From the NCBI RefSeq assembly GCF_028548455.1, contig NZ_JAQQLF010000019.1, forward strand, positions 16,802 through 80,801: DNA of 64,000 nucleotides. Reading direction: 5' to 3'. This DNA is from Vogesella aquatica (GTDB taxonomy: Bacteria > Pseudomonadota > Gammaproteobacteria > Burkholderiales > Chromobacteriaceae). Position numbers and translations under genes: made by a program. The notes beneath the pieces were generated by a model. The model saw only the letters and a program-made list of their open reading frames with translations, was not told the DNA's origin and searched no databases. Below, piece after piece: positions 55,654 to 63,963 of the stretch (position 1 is the stretch's first letter; the number at the start of each line of letters is the position of its first letter).

Positions 55654-56890
55654 CCAATTCAACCACCTGGAACAGGTGCTGTTTGCCATGCTGCGCTTTG
55701 ACCGCCCGGCCGACGCCGTGCTCACCGCGCATTTCCGCCAGCACAGCAAACTGGGCGGCACCGACCGCCACCTGATTGCCGAAACTGCCTTTGCCTGCCT
55801 GCGCCACCTGGAAACCCTGCGCCCGCTGTGTGGCAAGCAGGTGAACTCGCGCCGCCTGGCGCTGGCTACCCTGGTGCGTATCGGTGGTACCAACCTGCGC
55901 GAGCTGGACGGTGTCATGAAAGAAACCGAGCGCGAATGGCTGGCGTCGGTCAAAGGCGCCGAGCTGCCGGACGACCTGAGCGCCCGCTCCGGCCTGCCAG
56001 GCTGGGTCATCGGCCTGCTGGGCGAGCAGGAAGAAGCCGACGTGATTGCGCTGGGCAAGGGTCTGGCGTCTTACGCGCCGCTGGACCTGCGTGTGAATAC
56101 CCTGAAAATGAAGCGTGACGACGCGCTGATCCAGCTGCAGGATTCCGGCATTGCCTGCGAGCCTACCCCGTATTCGCCTATCGGCATCCGCCTGAAAGGC
56201 AAGCCGGCGCTGGCTCGCCACCCGCTGTTTGTCGGTGGTGCCATCGAAGTGCAAGACGAAGGCAGCCAGCTGCTGGGCCTGCTCACCGGCGCGCGCCGTG
56301 GTGAAATGGTGGTGGATTTCTGCGCTGGTGCCGGTGGCAAAACCCTGCTGCTGGGTGCACAGATGGCTTCCAGTGGCCGCCTGTACGCGTTTGATATCTC
56401 GGAAAAACGCCTGGCCAACCTGAAGCCGCGCCTGGCGCGCTCCGGCCTGTCCAACGTGAACAGCACGCTGATCGCACACGAGAACGACACCAAGGTGAAG
56501 CGCCTGGCCGGCAAAGCCGACCGCGTGCTGGTGGATGCGCCGTGCTCCGGCCTGGGTACCCTGCGCCGCAACCCGGATCTGAAATACCGCCAGAGCGTGG
56601 AAAGCGTAGCCGAGCTGAACGCCAAGCAAACCGCCATTCTGGCATCGGCCTCGCGCCTGGTGCGTGCGGGTGGCCGTCTGGTATACGCCACCTGTAGCCT
56701 GCTGCCGGCCGAAAACCAGGACATCGTGAATGCCTTCCTGGCCAGCCACCCGGAGTTCGAACTGCTGCCGGCCAACGCCTTGCTGGCCGAGATGAAAATC
56801 GCGCTGGATACCGGTGATTACCTGAGCCTGCGCCCGCATCTGCATAACAGCGACGGCTTTTTTGCCGCCGTGTTGCAGCGCAAGGCTTGA
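55637..56890 (+). CDS. RsmB/NOP2 family RNA m5C methyltransferase
   Basis: 417-residue SAM-dependent RNA cytosine-5 methyltransferase. N-terminal NusB-like helical part (1-~140), then the catalytic core with DFCAGAGGKTLLLG, the two cysteines of the family in DAPCSGLGTLRRNPD and YATCSLLPAEN. The exact rRNA position is not predictable; RsmB itself (C967) is one candidate. ATG 55637 overlaps the previous gene by 17 bases. Confidence 0.9.
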   Translation: MKVNVSQFNHLEQVLFAMLRFDRPADAVLTAHFRQHSKLGGTDRHLIAETAFACLRHLETLRPLCGKQVNSRRLALATLVRIGGTNLRELDGVMKETEREWLASVKGAELPDDLSARSGLPGWVIGLLGEQEEADVIALGKGLASYAPLDLRVNTLKMKRDDALIQLQDSGIACEPTPYSPIGIRLKGKPALARHPLFVGGAIEVQDEGSQLLGLLTGARRGEMVVDFCAGAGGKTLLLGAQMASSGRLYAFDISEKRLANLKPRLARSGLSNVNSTLIAHENDTKVKRLAGKADRVLVDAPCSGLGTLRRNPDLKYRQSVESVAELNAKQTAILASASRLVRAGGRLVYATCSLLPAENQDIVNAFLASHPEFELLPANALLAEMKIALDTGDYLSLRPHLHNSDGFFAAVLQRKA

Positions 56891-56968
56891 GTCGCAGCGC
56901 CTGCAGCTCTAGAATAGCCGATTGAATTTGTCGGGTAATCGCCCGGCCATTAATGCAAAAGGAAGATC

Positions 56969-57289
56969 ATGTCGATTCAGGACACCATCCGCCAGACCGT
57001 GACCGAAAACCCGGTCGTGCTGTACATGAAAGGCTCCGCCACCTTCCCGCAGTGCGGTTTTTCCAGCCGTGCCGTACAAATCATCAAGGCCTGTGGCGTT
57101 GAGAAGTTTGTTACCGTCGATGTGCTGGCCGACCCGGAAGTACGCCAAGGCATCAAGGACTACGCTAACTGGCCGACCATCCCGCAGCTGTATGTCAACG
57201 GCGAGTTCGTTGGCGGCTCGGACATCATGTACGAGATGTACCAGGCCGGCGAGCTGCAGGAACTGCTGAAAGACATCGCAGCGTCCTGA
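56969..57289 (+). CDS. grxD: monothiol glutaredoxin Grx4
   Basis: 106-residue CGFS-type glutaredoxin that binds and hands on 2Fe-2S clusters with glutathione. QCGFSSRAVQII holds the single active cysteine; TIPQLYVNGEFVGGSDI is the glutathione-binding part. AAAAGGAAG precedes ATG 56969. Confidence 0.96.
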   Translation: MSIQDTIRQTVTENPVVLYMKGSATFPQCGFSSRAVQIIKACGVEKFVTVDVLADPEVRQGIKDYANWPTIPQLYVNGEFVGGSDIMYEMYQAGELQELLKDIAAS

Positions 57290-57333
57290 TTGCCCGCAGC
57301 GCAGCCTGCCCTGTGCAGCTGTCTTGCCACACG

Positions 57334-57365
57334 AACCCTGTCGCGCCTGCGGCAGGGTTTGTCTT
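57334..57365 (+). terminator. terminator after grxD
   Basis: Stem AACCCTG-T-CGC / GCG-G-CAGGGTT (57334-57344, 57349-57359) followed by TGTCTTTTT. Confidence 0.82.
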
Positions 57366-57418
57366 TTTCCGGCCCATCGTGTGGGCGCATCCCCTGTGGC
57401 CTTGTTTGATCTGACGCA

Positions 57419-57428
57419 GTTGGCCGCA
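57419..57428 (+). repeat. intergenic decamer of the dispersed word
   Basis: GTTGGCCGCA in the grxD-upp gap, followed by a small CAGGG-AAAA-CCCTG hairpin (57434-57447). Confidence 0.65.
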
Positions 57429-57463
57429 CAAAACAGGGAAAACCCTGCATAGAGGGCATGGCT

Positions 57464-57488
57464 GCAAACAGCTGTTTGCTTGTACAAT
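57464..57488 (+). promoter_or_regulatory. upp promoter region with 16-bp palindrome
   Basis: The perfect palindrome GCAAACAGCTGTTTGC (57464-57479) lies directly before a TACAAT -10 box (57483-57488), so a bound repressor would block the promoter. The half-site GCAAAC is like LacI/PurR-family half-sites, though the centre AGCT is not the usual CG. No clear -35 is seen. Confidence 0.55.
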
Positions 57489-57510
57489 GTCGCCCCATAC
57501 CAATTTAGCG

Positions 57511-57591
57511 AACCGGCTGCCGCCTGGCGGCCGGTTTTCCGTATCAAGAAAAGCGGTTTGCACGGGCGCCAGCCTGAGGCAGCCGCTTTTT
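57511..57591 (+). promoter_or_regulatory. two terminator-like hairpins in the upp leader
   Basis: First: AACCGGC-T-GCC / GGC-G-GCCGGTT (57511-57536) followed by TT. Second: AAAAGCGG / CCGCTTTT (57549-57556, 57583-57590) with a TGC/GCA inner stem, followed by another T. Both lie between the likely start of transcription and upp, so they may attenuate transcription. Confidence 0.5.
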
Positions 57592-57610
57592 GCCAAGGTT
57601 TGGGAAGAGC

Positions 57611-58243
57611 ATGAACATCACCGTAGTTAATCACCCGCTGGTACAACACAAACTCGGCCTGCTGCGCGAGGGCGATATCAGCACCATGAAATTCCGCCTG
57701 CTGACCCAAGAGCTGGCCCGCCTGCTGGCGTATGAAGCCACCCGTGATTTCGAGCTGGAAACCGTCACTATCGATGGCTGGTGCGGCCCGATCGAAGTAC
57801 AACAAATCAAAGGCAAGAAGGTCACCGTGGTGCCTATCCTGCGCGCCGGTATCGGCATGCTGGACGGTGTGCTCGACCTGGTACCGTCGGCCAAGATCAG
57901 CGTGGTAGGCCTGGCACGCAACGAAGAAACCCTGGAACCGGTGTCCTACTTCGAGAAGTTTGTCGGCAACCTGGACGAGCGCATCGCCATGATCATCGAC
58001 CCGATGCTGGCCACCGGCGGCTCGCTGATTGCCACCATCGACCTGCTCAAGCGCAATGGCTGCAAGCACATCAAGGCGGTGGTGATGGTAGCGGCACCGG
58101 AAGGCGTGAAAGCGGTAAACGATGCCCACCCGGACGTGCAGATCGTGGCCGCTTCGCTGGACAGCCACCTGAACGAGCACGGCTATATCATCCCGGGCCT
58201 GGGTGACGCCGGCGACAAGATATTCGGTACCAAACACGCCTGA
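57611..58243 (+). CDS. upp: uracil phosphoribosyltransferase
   Basis: Converts uracil and PRPP to UMP in salvage. 210 residues: [15 protein letters not shown], the [10 protein letters not shown] loop, PRPP-binding DPMLATGGS and the C-terminal uracil-binding [19 protein letters not shown] 57611 follows GGGAAGAG. It heads a cluster with an unknown gene and uraA. Confidence 0.96.
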   Translation: MNITVVNHPLVQHKLGLLREGDISTMKFRLLTQELARLLAYEATRDFELETVTIDGWCGPIEVQQIKGKKVTVVPILRAGIGMLDGVLDLVPSAKISVVGLARNEETLEPVSYFEKFVGNLDERIAMIIDPMLATGGSLIATIDLLKRNGCKHIKAVVMVAAPEGVKAVNDAHPDVQIVAASLDSHLNEHGYIIPGLGDAGDKIFGTKHA

Positions 58244-58255
58244 TTCCTGGCAGAC

Positions 58256-58280
58256 AGCCGCTTGCAAGAGCGGCTTTTTT
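58256..58280 (+). terminator. terminator after upp
   Basis: Perfect 7-bp stem AGCCGCT / AGCGGCT, six-base loop, then TTTTT. An 11/12 dispersed word (58287-58297) follows. Confidence 0.85.
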
Positions 58281-58307
58281 GCGGGCGCGGCCAACCTTGG
58301 GGGCAGC

Positions 58308-58964
58308 ATGAGCAGCAGTATCAGCAAGGCACAAGTAGCACAGATCGAGCAGGACTTTCTGCTGCGCTTTCCCGACGGCTTGCAAGACCCGGCCTGGCTG
58401 GCGCTAGGCAAAAAGCATCGCAGCACCCTGCAAGCCATGGCGCTGTTTGATACCGCGCTATCGCAGCCAACGTTGGCCGCAGCCATCGCACAGCGGCGCT
58501 ACGGCGAGGTAATCGAAGCCTGCAGGCAGTTTGTCGGGCACTGTACCACGATCAGCACGTTCGAAAAGATTGCCTTTCGCAACTATCTGGCGTTTGGCGA
58601 TGTGCACGAGCCGTTTGTACGCTGCCTGCACGCGCTGCTGACGCGTTGCGATGCGGCCAGCTTTGACGATTTTGTCGACGTACTGCTGCTGTGCCGCCAC
58701 GACAAGAATGCCAACGCCGCCAAATGGCCGCTGGTCACCGCGTTTCTGGCCTATAGCGACCCGCAGCAACATGTGTGCGTCAAACCGACCACGATAAAAA
58801 AACTGGCTGCCCGGCTGGGTGTGGATATGGCTTATCAGGCGCAGCCGGCCCACCACACTTACCAGTGCGTGCAGGCCATGGTGGCGCAGTTTCGCCAGCA
58901 CAGTACGCAGCTGGTGGTAGATAACAACATTACTGCCCAGGCGGTGATGTACTGCACGGTGTAA
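58308..58964 (+). CDS. unknown protein between upp and uraA
   Basis: 218-residue mostly helical, soluble protein without signal peptide or membrane segment. Notable parts are TTISTFEKIAFRNYL in the middle and a C-terminal block KWPLVTAFLAYSDPQQHV-CVKPTTIKKLAARLG followed by HHTYQCVQAMVAQF. That block resembles conserved tails I recall from uncharacterised proteins but I cannot name a family. Position inside a uracil salvage cluster is the only functional hint. ATG 58308 lacks a strong binding site. Confidence 0.72.
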   Translation: MSSSISKAQVAQIEQDFLLRFPDGLQDPAWLALGKKHRSTLQAMALFDTALSQPTLAAAIAQRRYGEVIEACRQFVGHCTTISTFEKIAFRNYLAFGDVHEPFVRCLHALLTRCDAASFDDFVDVLLLCRHDKNANAAKWPLVTAFLAYSDPQQHVCVKPTTIKKLAARLGVDMAYQAQPAHHTYQCVQAMVAQFRQHSTQLVVDNNITAQAVMYCTV

Positions 58965-59012
58965 TACACGCTGCACAGACACAAAGCATTCAACAACAAG
59001 AAGGTAAAACCT

Positions 59013-60257
59013 ATGTTCCAACAAGTGAAAGTGGCCCTGTCCGGCGCCCAGATCCTGTTCGTCGCCTTTGGCGCGCTGGTGCTGGTACCGCTGCTGACCG
59101 GCCTGAACCCCGCCATGGCGCTGCTGGGCGCCGGCCTTGGCACCTTGCTGTTCCAGCTGTGCACCGGCCGCCAGGTGCCCATCTTCCTGGGCTCTTCCTT
59201 TGCTTTTATCGGCCCCATCATTTACTCGATACAAACCTGGGGGCAGGGCGCCACCATGTTTGGCCTGTTCTTTGCCGGCTTCATGTACTTCGTGTTTGCT
59301 GCCATCGTGAAATGGCGCGGCATGGCGCTGGTGAACAAGCTGCTGCCGCCGGTGGTAATCGGCCCGGTGATCATGATCATCGGCCTGTCGGTAGCCGGTG
59401 CGGCGTCCAATATGGCCATGGGCCGTGCTGGCGGCCAACAGATCATGCCGTATGAAACCTCGCTGCTGCTGGCGGCCATCTCGCTGGCGACCACCATTGC
59501 GGTGTCGATCTACGCCCGCGGCATGTTCAAGCTGGTGCCGATTCTGGCTGGCGTTACCGTGGGCTATATCGCGGCAGCCTTCATGGGTGTGGTGGATTTT
59601 GCCAAGGTGGCCAATGCACCGTGGTTTGCCGCGCCTGTGTTCCATAGCCCGGAAGTGAACTGGGCTGCGGCGCTGTTCATGCTGCCGGTGGCGATTGCCC
59701 CGGCCATCGAACATATCGGTGGCGTAATGGCCATTGGTGGTGTGACCGGCAAGGACTACACCAAGACCCCTGGCCTGCACCGCACGCTGGCGGGTGACGG
59801 CCTGGGCGTGTGCGTGGCCGGCCTGATCGGCGGCCCGCCGGTGACAACCTACGCTGAAGTTACCGGCGCGGTGATGATTACCCGCAACTTCAACCCGGTG
59901 GTGATGACCTGGGCGGCGGTCTTTGCCATCGCCATGGCGTTCTTTGGCAAGTTCAATGCGCTGCTGCAGTCCATCCCGATGCCGGTGATGGGCGGCATCA
60001 TGGTACTGCTGTTCGGTACCATTGCTTCCATCGGCCTGAAAACGCTGATCGAAGCCAAAGTCGACCTGATGGAGCCGCGCAACTTGGTGATCATCTCGGT
60101 GGTACTCACCGCCGGTATCGGTGGGCTGGAGCTGAAGTTCGGTTCCTTCGGCCTGGTGGGCGTGGGCTTGTGCTCGGTGCTGGCGCTGATTCTCAACCTG
60201 ATACTGCCAGGCAAGTCGGCCAGCCACGACGGTATCGTGGAAGGGCAGGACGTCTAG
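59013..60257 (+). CDS. uraA: uracil permease (NCS2 family)
   Basis: 414-residue proton symporter with 14 predicted helices that imports uracil for Upp. NCS2 signatures: VPIFLGSSFAFIGP near helix 3, the substrate-binding PVAIAPAIEHIGG with its glutamate, and GGPPVTTYAEVTGAV. AAGAAGGT precedes ATG 59013. The NCS2 family also carries xanthine, but UraA motifs and the upp linkage favour uracil. Confidence 0.92.
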   Translation: MFQQVKVALSGAQILFVAFGALVLVPLLTGLNPAMALLGAGLGTLLFQLCTGRQVPIFLGSSFAFIGPIIYSIQTWGQGATMFGLFFAGFMYFVFAAIVKWRGMALVNKLLPPVVIGPVIMIIGLSVAGAASNMAMGRAGGQQIMPYETSLLLAAISLATTIAVSIYARGMFKLVPILAGVTVGYIAAAFMGVVDFAKVANAPWFAAPVFHSPEVNWAAALFMLPVAIAPAIEHIGGVMAIGGVTGKDYTKTPGLHRTLAGDGLGVCVAGLIGGPPVTTYAEVTGAVMITRNFNPVVMTWAAVFAIAMAFFGKFNALLQSIPMPVMGGIMVLLFGTIASIGLKTLIEAKVDLMEPRNLVIISVVLTAGIGGLELKFGSFGLVGVGLCSVLALILNLILPGKSASHDGIVEGQDV

Positions 60258-60264
60258 CCTGCTA

Positions 60265-60289
60265 GTTGGCCGCAGGCTGCGGCCAACCT
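60265..60289. repeat. inverted pair of the dispersed word after uraA
   Basis: GTTGGCCGCA (60265-60274), GGC, TGCGGCCAACCT (60278-60289, exact reverse 12-mer). The 10-bp stem lies eight bases after the uraA stop and ahead of the true terminator. Confidence 0.82.
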
Positions 60290-60305
60290 GTCTATCTAGT
60301 AAAAC

Positions 60306-60335
60306 AAACACCCCGCTACGGCGGGGTGTTTTGTA
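60306..60335. terminator. bidirectional terminator between uraA and the DUF2322 gene
   Basis: Perfect 11-bp stem AAACACCCCGC / GCGGGGTGTTT with TACG loop (60306-60316, 60321-60331). Confidence 0.88.
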
Positions 60336-60349
60336 TTGCGGCGAGGGTA

Positions 60350-60664
60350 TCAGGCCAGAATCAGCTGCACGTTCAGAACATCGTCATGGCCGATGGCCAG
60401 CAGGCGGTCGATATTGGGGTGCTTGCCGGGAAAAGCCAGTGCGTCGGCGGTATGTTCTGCGTACAGCGCCAGGCCCTGCAGGGCGGCGGCATGGTTGATA
60501 CAGCCGTGCTGTTGCCACAGCGCGTGGTACAGGCGTACCGAGCCGGCCGAGCCGGGCTTGTTTTCCAGCAAAGCCACTTGTTCGCCGCCAGGGCTGTGCA
60601 GGCTCAGTGCATTGATGTGGTCGATAGTGGGGAGGGTGGGCAGAATATCGGCAAAAGCGGGCAT
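60350..60664 (-). CDS. DUF2322 family protein
   Basis: 104-residue cytoplasmic protein. LLENKPGSAGSVRLYHALW and GLALYAEHTADA followed by PGKHPNIDRLL match my recall of DUF2322, a small betaproteobacterial family of unknown function. ATG 60664 has GGAG six bases upstream, but that site lies in the 3' arm of a perfect hairpin (60668-60695), so translation may be blocked on transcripts arriving from ubiA. Confidence 0.75.
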   Translation of the reverse strand: MPAFADILPTLPTIDHINALSLHSPGGEQVALLENKPGSAGSVRLYHALWQQHGCINHAAALQGLALYAEHTADALAFPGKHPNIDRLLAIGHDDVLNVQLILA

Positions 60665-60665
60665 G

Positions 60666-60695
60666 AAAAACTCCGGTAGTAAATATCCGGAGTTT
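60666..60695 (-). terminator. ubiA terminator that also covers the DUF2322 ribosome binding site
   Basis: Perfect 9-bp stem AAACTCCGG / CCGGAGTTT (60668-60676, 60687-60695) with a ten-base loop. Leftward it reads CCGGAGTTTTTCATG: the GGAG binding site and the T run are the same bases. Confidence 0.7.
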
Positions 60696-60758
60696 GGTGC
60701 ATCGGGCTGAAATTTCCAGGTAATGTTATTGAAATTTTTCAGCGTGAGGCTGTGGTGT

Positions 60759-61637
60759 TTAGTGCAGGTACAGCCCGTATTCCAGTAGCAAGCTGGCGAA
60801 CATCACGGCACCTACGCGGTTGTTGTCCAGAAAAGCCTTGAAACACAGGGCACGGTCACGGGTGCGGATCTCCAGATACTGTTTGCCGATTAGCACGGCC
60901 GAGATCGCCAGCCCGGTAAAGTAGGGCCAGCCCAGCCCCAGCTGCCAGCCCAGGCCCAGCATCAGCGCCATGAACACGCCATGGCACAGCATGATGGCGG
61001 CGACATCGTAATCACCAAAAGTAATGGCCGAGGTCTTGATGCCGATCTTCAGGTCATCCGGTTTGTCGGCCATGGCGTAGGCGGTGTCGTAGGCTACTGT
61101 CCAGAACAGGTTGGCCGCCAGCAGCCACCAGGCGGTGCTGTCTACGCGCCCGGTTTGAGCGGCGTAGGCCATGGGGATACCAAAAGAAAAGGCCAGCCCC
61201 AGATAGGCTTGCGGCAGCGGAAAGAAGCGCTTGGTGTACGGGTAGGTGGCCGCCAGCAATACCGCCGGCACGCTCATCAGCAGCGTCAGGCTGTTCATCG
61301 GCAGCACCAGCAGCAGGCTCAGCAGTGCCAGGCCTGCAGCCAACAGCAGTGCTTCTTTTCCGGTGACCGCACCGCGAGCAAACGGGCGCTGCGCGGTACG
61401 TGCCACGTGGGCATCAAAATGGCGGTCGGCGTAATCGTTAATCACACAGCCGGCGGAGCGCATCAGAAAGGTACCCAGCACAAAAACCAGTAGTACCAGC
61501 CAGTCTGGCCGGCCTTTGGCGGCCAGCCACAGGCCCCATAGTGTGGGCCACAGCAGCAGCAGGGTGCCGATGGGTTTGTCTACGCGCATCAGTTGGCCAT
61601 AGACCGTTGCGCGCTCGCGCAGCAGGGCGGTGTTCAT
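60759..61637 (-). CDS. ubiA: 4-hydroxybenzoate octaprenyltransferase
   Basis: 292-residue membrane prenyltransferase of ubiquinone synthesis, with about nine helices. The first Asp-rich motif [12 protein letters not shown] with RTAQRPFA and the second [15 protein letters not shown] are complete. ATG 61637 overlaps the ubiC stop (ATGA). A longer upstream frame is the shadow of ubiC. Confidence 0.95.
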   Translation of the reverse strand: MNTALLRERATVYGQLMRVDKPIGTLLLLWPTLWGLWLAAKGRPDWLVLLVFVLGTFLMRSAGCVINDYADRHFDAHVARTAQRPFARGAVTGKEALLLAAGLALLSLLLVLPMNSLTLLMSVPAVLLAATYPYTKRFFPLPQAYLGLAFSFGIPMAYAAQTGRVDSTAWWLLAANLFWTVAYDTAYAMADKPDDLKIGIKTSAITFGDYDVAAIMLCHGVFMALMLGLGWQLGLGWPYFTGLAISAVLIGKQYLEIRTRDRALCFKAFLDNNRVGAVMFASLLLEYGLYLH

Positions 61638-62167
61638 CGCAGGTAATTCTCCAGGGCCGGCAAAAACACCTCGCTCACCAGCAGCGGGGAATTGGCCAGG
61701 GTAAAACGGCAGCGCCGTGCGGTCAGCTGGGGGGCATGGTGGGTATCGTGTACGCTGGCCAGGGCATACAGCGGGTGCGGGTGATCGCTTTGCAGGAACT
61801 GCAGCGCTTCGCGCCCCAGGCCGGGCAGGCCGCCAAACAGCGTCAGTCCCAGCGAGCGGCTGCCGCGTTCCAGTATCGGGCGCCATACCTGGCAGTCATC
61901 CAGGGTGATGCTGCGTGCAATCACCACCGGTTCACCAGCTAGCATTAATCGAACGTGTCTGGCATAAACCGGCTGCTTTGCGCTAATCTGCAGCAGTTCG
62001 GCTTCGTCTGCATACGCGGGGGTATTACCTTGCGTCAGCACGTCCACCGCAAATGGGTGGCCGGTGGCCATCAGGTGTTCGGTTAGCGAGCCACGCGTGC
62101 CTATGCAGGCGGCCAGTAGAGGGCTGCATGTCGGCAGCGTAGCCGACCAGCGTTGTTTTTCATCCAT
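61634..62167 (-). CDS. ubiC: chorismate pyruvate-lyase
   Basis: 177-residue soluble enzyme that makes 4-hydroxybenzoate and pyruvate from chorismate, feeding UbiA. Weakly conserved family, recognised by [28 protein letters not shown] and the ubiA partnership. The start is uncertain: ATG 62167 (MDEKQRW) is used; ATG 62176 is three codons upstream, and neither has a clear binding site. Confidence 0.88.
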   Translation of the reverse strand: MDEKQRWSATLPTCSPLLAACIGTRGSLTEHLMATGHPFAVDVLTQGNTPAYADEAELLQISAKQPVYARHVRLMLAGEPVVIARSITLDDCQVWRPILERGSRSLGLTLFGGLPGLGREALQFLQSDHPHPLYALASVHDTHHAPQLTARRCRFTLANSPLLVSEVFLPALENYLR

Positions 62168-62209
62168 GGGCGGCATTATGCCAAAACGTGCTTTGTGCTG
62201 TCCTGCCCT

Positions 62210-62221
62210 TGCGGCCAACCT
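62210..62221 (-). repeat. copy of the dispersed word between ubiC and lrgA
   Basis: TGCGGCCAACCT, exact reverse copy in the divergent ubiC/lrgA region, 16 bases before the LrgA start. Confidence 0.8.
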
Positions 62222-62236
62222 TGTCTTCTAATTGCC

Positions 62237-62593
62237 ATGATCGAAACCTTTATCTGGCTGCTGGCTTACCAGTTTATGGGTGAAGTCATCGCCCGCAGCC
62301 TGGGCTGGCCGGTGCCCGGCGCCGTGCTGGGCATGCTGCTGCTATTCCTTACCCTATGCGCCCGCCGTGGCGTGCCCGCAGCGCTGCGCGACAATATCCC
62401 GCGGCTGATGACGCACATGTCGCTGCTTTTCATTCCGGCTGGGGTCGGCATTCTGGCATTCTGGCCCATGCTGTCGGCACACCCGCTCAGCCTGCCGCTG
62501 GTGTTGGTGGTGGCTACTTTGTCTACCTTCATCATCACGGCGCTGGTGTTGCAACTGGGGCTGTGGTGGCAGGCTCGGGGGAAGGCGCGATGA
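62237..62593 (+). CDS. CidA/LrgA family holin-like protein
   Basis: 118-residue membrane protein with four helices: VPGAVLGMLLLFLTL, THMSLLFIPAGVGIL and LPLVLVVATLSTFIITALVL. In Staphylococcus the family controls murein hydrolase release; in proteobacteria its role is less clear and may involve small-molecule export. The stop overlaps the lrgB start (ATGA). Confidence 0.88.
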   Translation: MIETFIWLLAYQFMGEVIARSLGWPVPGAVLGMLLLFLTLCARRGVPAALRDNIPRLMTHMSLLFIPAGVGILAFWPMLSAHPLSLPLVLVVATLSTFIITALVLQLGLWWQARGKAR

Positions 62594-63297
62594 GTGTACT
62601 TGCCTGGGTGCAGGGCTCACCACTTACCGGCCTGTTGCTAACGTTGGCCGCATACCGCGCCGCACTCGCCCTGAGCCGCCGCTATCACGGCCACCCCCTG
62701 GCCAATACCGTGCTGATTGGTGCCGTGATGGTGATTGCGGTACTGCTGTTGCTGGGCATGGATTTCCAGCAGTACATGAAAGGCGCCAGCTTTATCCAGT
62801 TTCTGCTCGGGCCGGTCACTGTGGCGCTGGCCATACCGCTATACAACAATCTGGGGCGGCTGCGTAAAAGCGGTTTCGCCATTCTGCTGGCGATCGTGGC
62901 AGGCAGCGTGGCCGGTGTGGTAACGGCGGTGTGTAGCGGGCTACTGTTTGATATGCCGCGCAGCATGTTGCTATCGCTGGCACCACGCTCGGTCACCACC
63001 CCCATCGCCATGGGTGTGGCCGAGGTGCTCGGCGGGATCCCGGCGCTATCGGCAACCTTTGTGATTGTCACCGGTATCATCGGCGCCATCTTTGCCAAAC
63101 CACTGGTGCGGTTGATGGGCATGCACGACGACGTAGTGCTGGGCGTGGCGACCGGTGTCGCGGCGCATGGTATCGGCACGGCACGTGTTTTCCAGCTATC
63201 GGAAACTGCCGGTGCGTTTGCCGGGCTGGCCATGGGGCTGACCGGCTTGTTTACTGCCATCCTCGCCCCCATCCTGGTGCATTACCTGCTGCTGTAA
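62590..63297 (+). CDS. LrgB family protein
   Basis: 235-residue partner of LrgA with about six to seven helices. Family signature SLAPRSVTTPIAMGVAEVLGG, then VLGVATGVAAHGIGTARVFQLS. Coupled to lrgA. Confidence 0.9.
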   Translation: MSVLAWVQGSPLTGLLLTLAAYRAALALSRRYHGHPLANTVLIGAVMVIAVLLLLGMDFQQYMKGASFIQFLLGPVTVALAIPLYNNLGRLRKSGFAILLAIVAGSVAGVVTAVCSGLLFDMPRSMLLSLAPRSVTTPIAMGVAEVLGGIPALSATFVIVTGIIGAIFAKPLVRLMGMHDDVVLGVATGVAAHGIGTARVFQLSETAGAFAGLAMGLTGLFTAILAPILVHYLLL

Positions 63298-63355
63298 TCA
63301 GCCATCGATATACTGCATCACCATAAACACAACAACATTCACCGAGGAACACACC

Positions 63356-63817
63356 ATGGATCTGATTCTGTGGCGACACGCCGAAGCCGAAGACGGCAAC
63401 GACGACCTGGCGCGCGCACTGACCCGCCGCGGCCAACAACAAGCCCGCCGCATGGCCGACTGGCTGCACAAGCAGCTGCCGGACAATTTCCGCCTGCTCG
63501 CTTCCGAAGCGGTGCGCTCCCAGCAGACGGCAGCTTCTCTGGCAAAAAGCTACGAAATCCTGCCCGCACTCAACCCGGATGCCTCGGTAGAGGCGGTGCT
63601 GGCCGCAGTAGGCTGGCCGGAGTGCGGTAAAACCATCGTACTGGTCGGTCATCAGCCCTATATTGGTCGCTTGGCCGCCACACTGCTTAGTGAGCAGCCA
63701 CTATTGTGGAGTGTGAAAAAAGGCTCCGTCTGGTGGCTGAACCACCGCGAACGCCATGGCATCGAGCAAATTCGCCTGAAAGCCATGATGACGCCCGCCA
63801 TGCTCGAATCCATTTAA
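63356..63817 (+). CDS. sixA: phosphohistidine phosphatase SixA
   Basis: 153-residue histidine phosphatase. RHAEAEDG (R7, H8 nucleophile), SEAVRSQQTA and LVGHQPYI give the full active site. SixA removes phosphate from histidine-phosphotransfer proteins such as ArcB or the nitrogen PTS. CGAGGAA precedes ATG 63356. Confidence 0.92.
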   Translation: MDLILWRHAEAEDGNDDLARALTRRGQQQARRMADWLHKQLPDNFRLLASEAVRSQQTAASLAKSYEILPALNPDASVEAVLAAVGWPECGKTIVLVGHQPYIGRLAATLLSEQPLLWSVKKGSVWWLNHRERHGIEQIRLKAMMTPAMLESI

Positions 63818-63843
63818 GCCTGGCAAGCAGTACACTTCACCCG

Positions 63844-63869
63844 GTTGGCCGCTTGCGGCCAACTTTTTT
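63844..63869 (+). terminator. sixA terminator built from two words
   Basis: GTTGGCCGC (63844-63852), TT, GCGGCCAAC (63855-63863), then TTTTTT. The 9-bp arms are the dispersed word and its complement, here forming a full intrinsic terminator. Confidence 0.85.
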
Positions 63870-63934
63870 GCTTTTCGTAGTCGTTGCAAATCAACACCTT
63901 AAGCAAATACTTGCAGTTTATTGCGAGGTAAGTG

Positions 63935-63963
63935 TTGACGCCCTTTGTCTGTCTGGGTATAGT
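63935..63963 (+). promoter_or_regulatory. strong rRNA-type promoter
   Basis: TTGACG (63935-63940), exact 17-base spacer, TATAGT (63958-63963), with an AT-rich UP-like stretch upstream (63880-63925) and no coding frame up to the edge. The downstream GCCTCCTC and CGCAAACG context fits an rRNA operon leader; the gene itself is outside the window. Confidence 0.65.
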
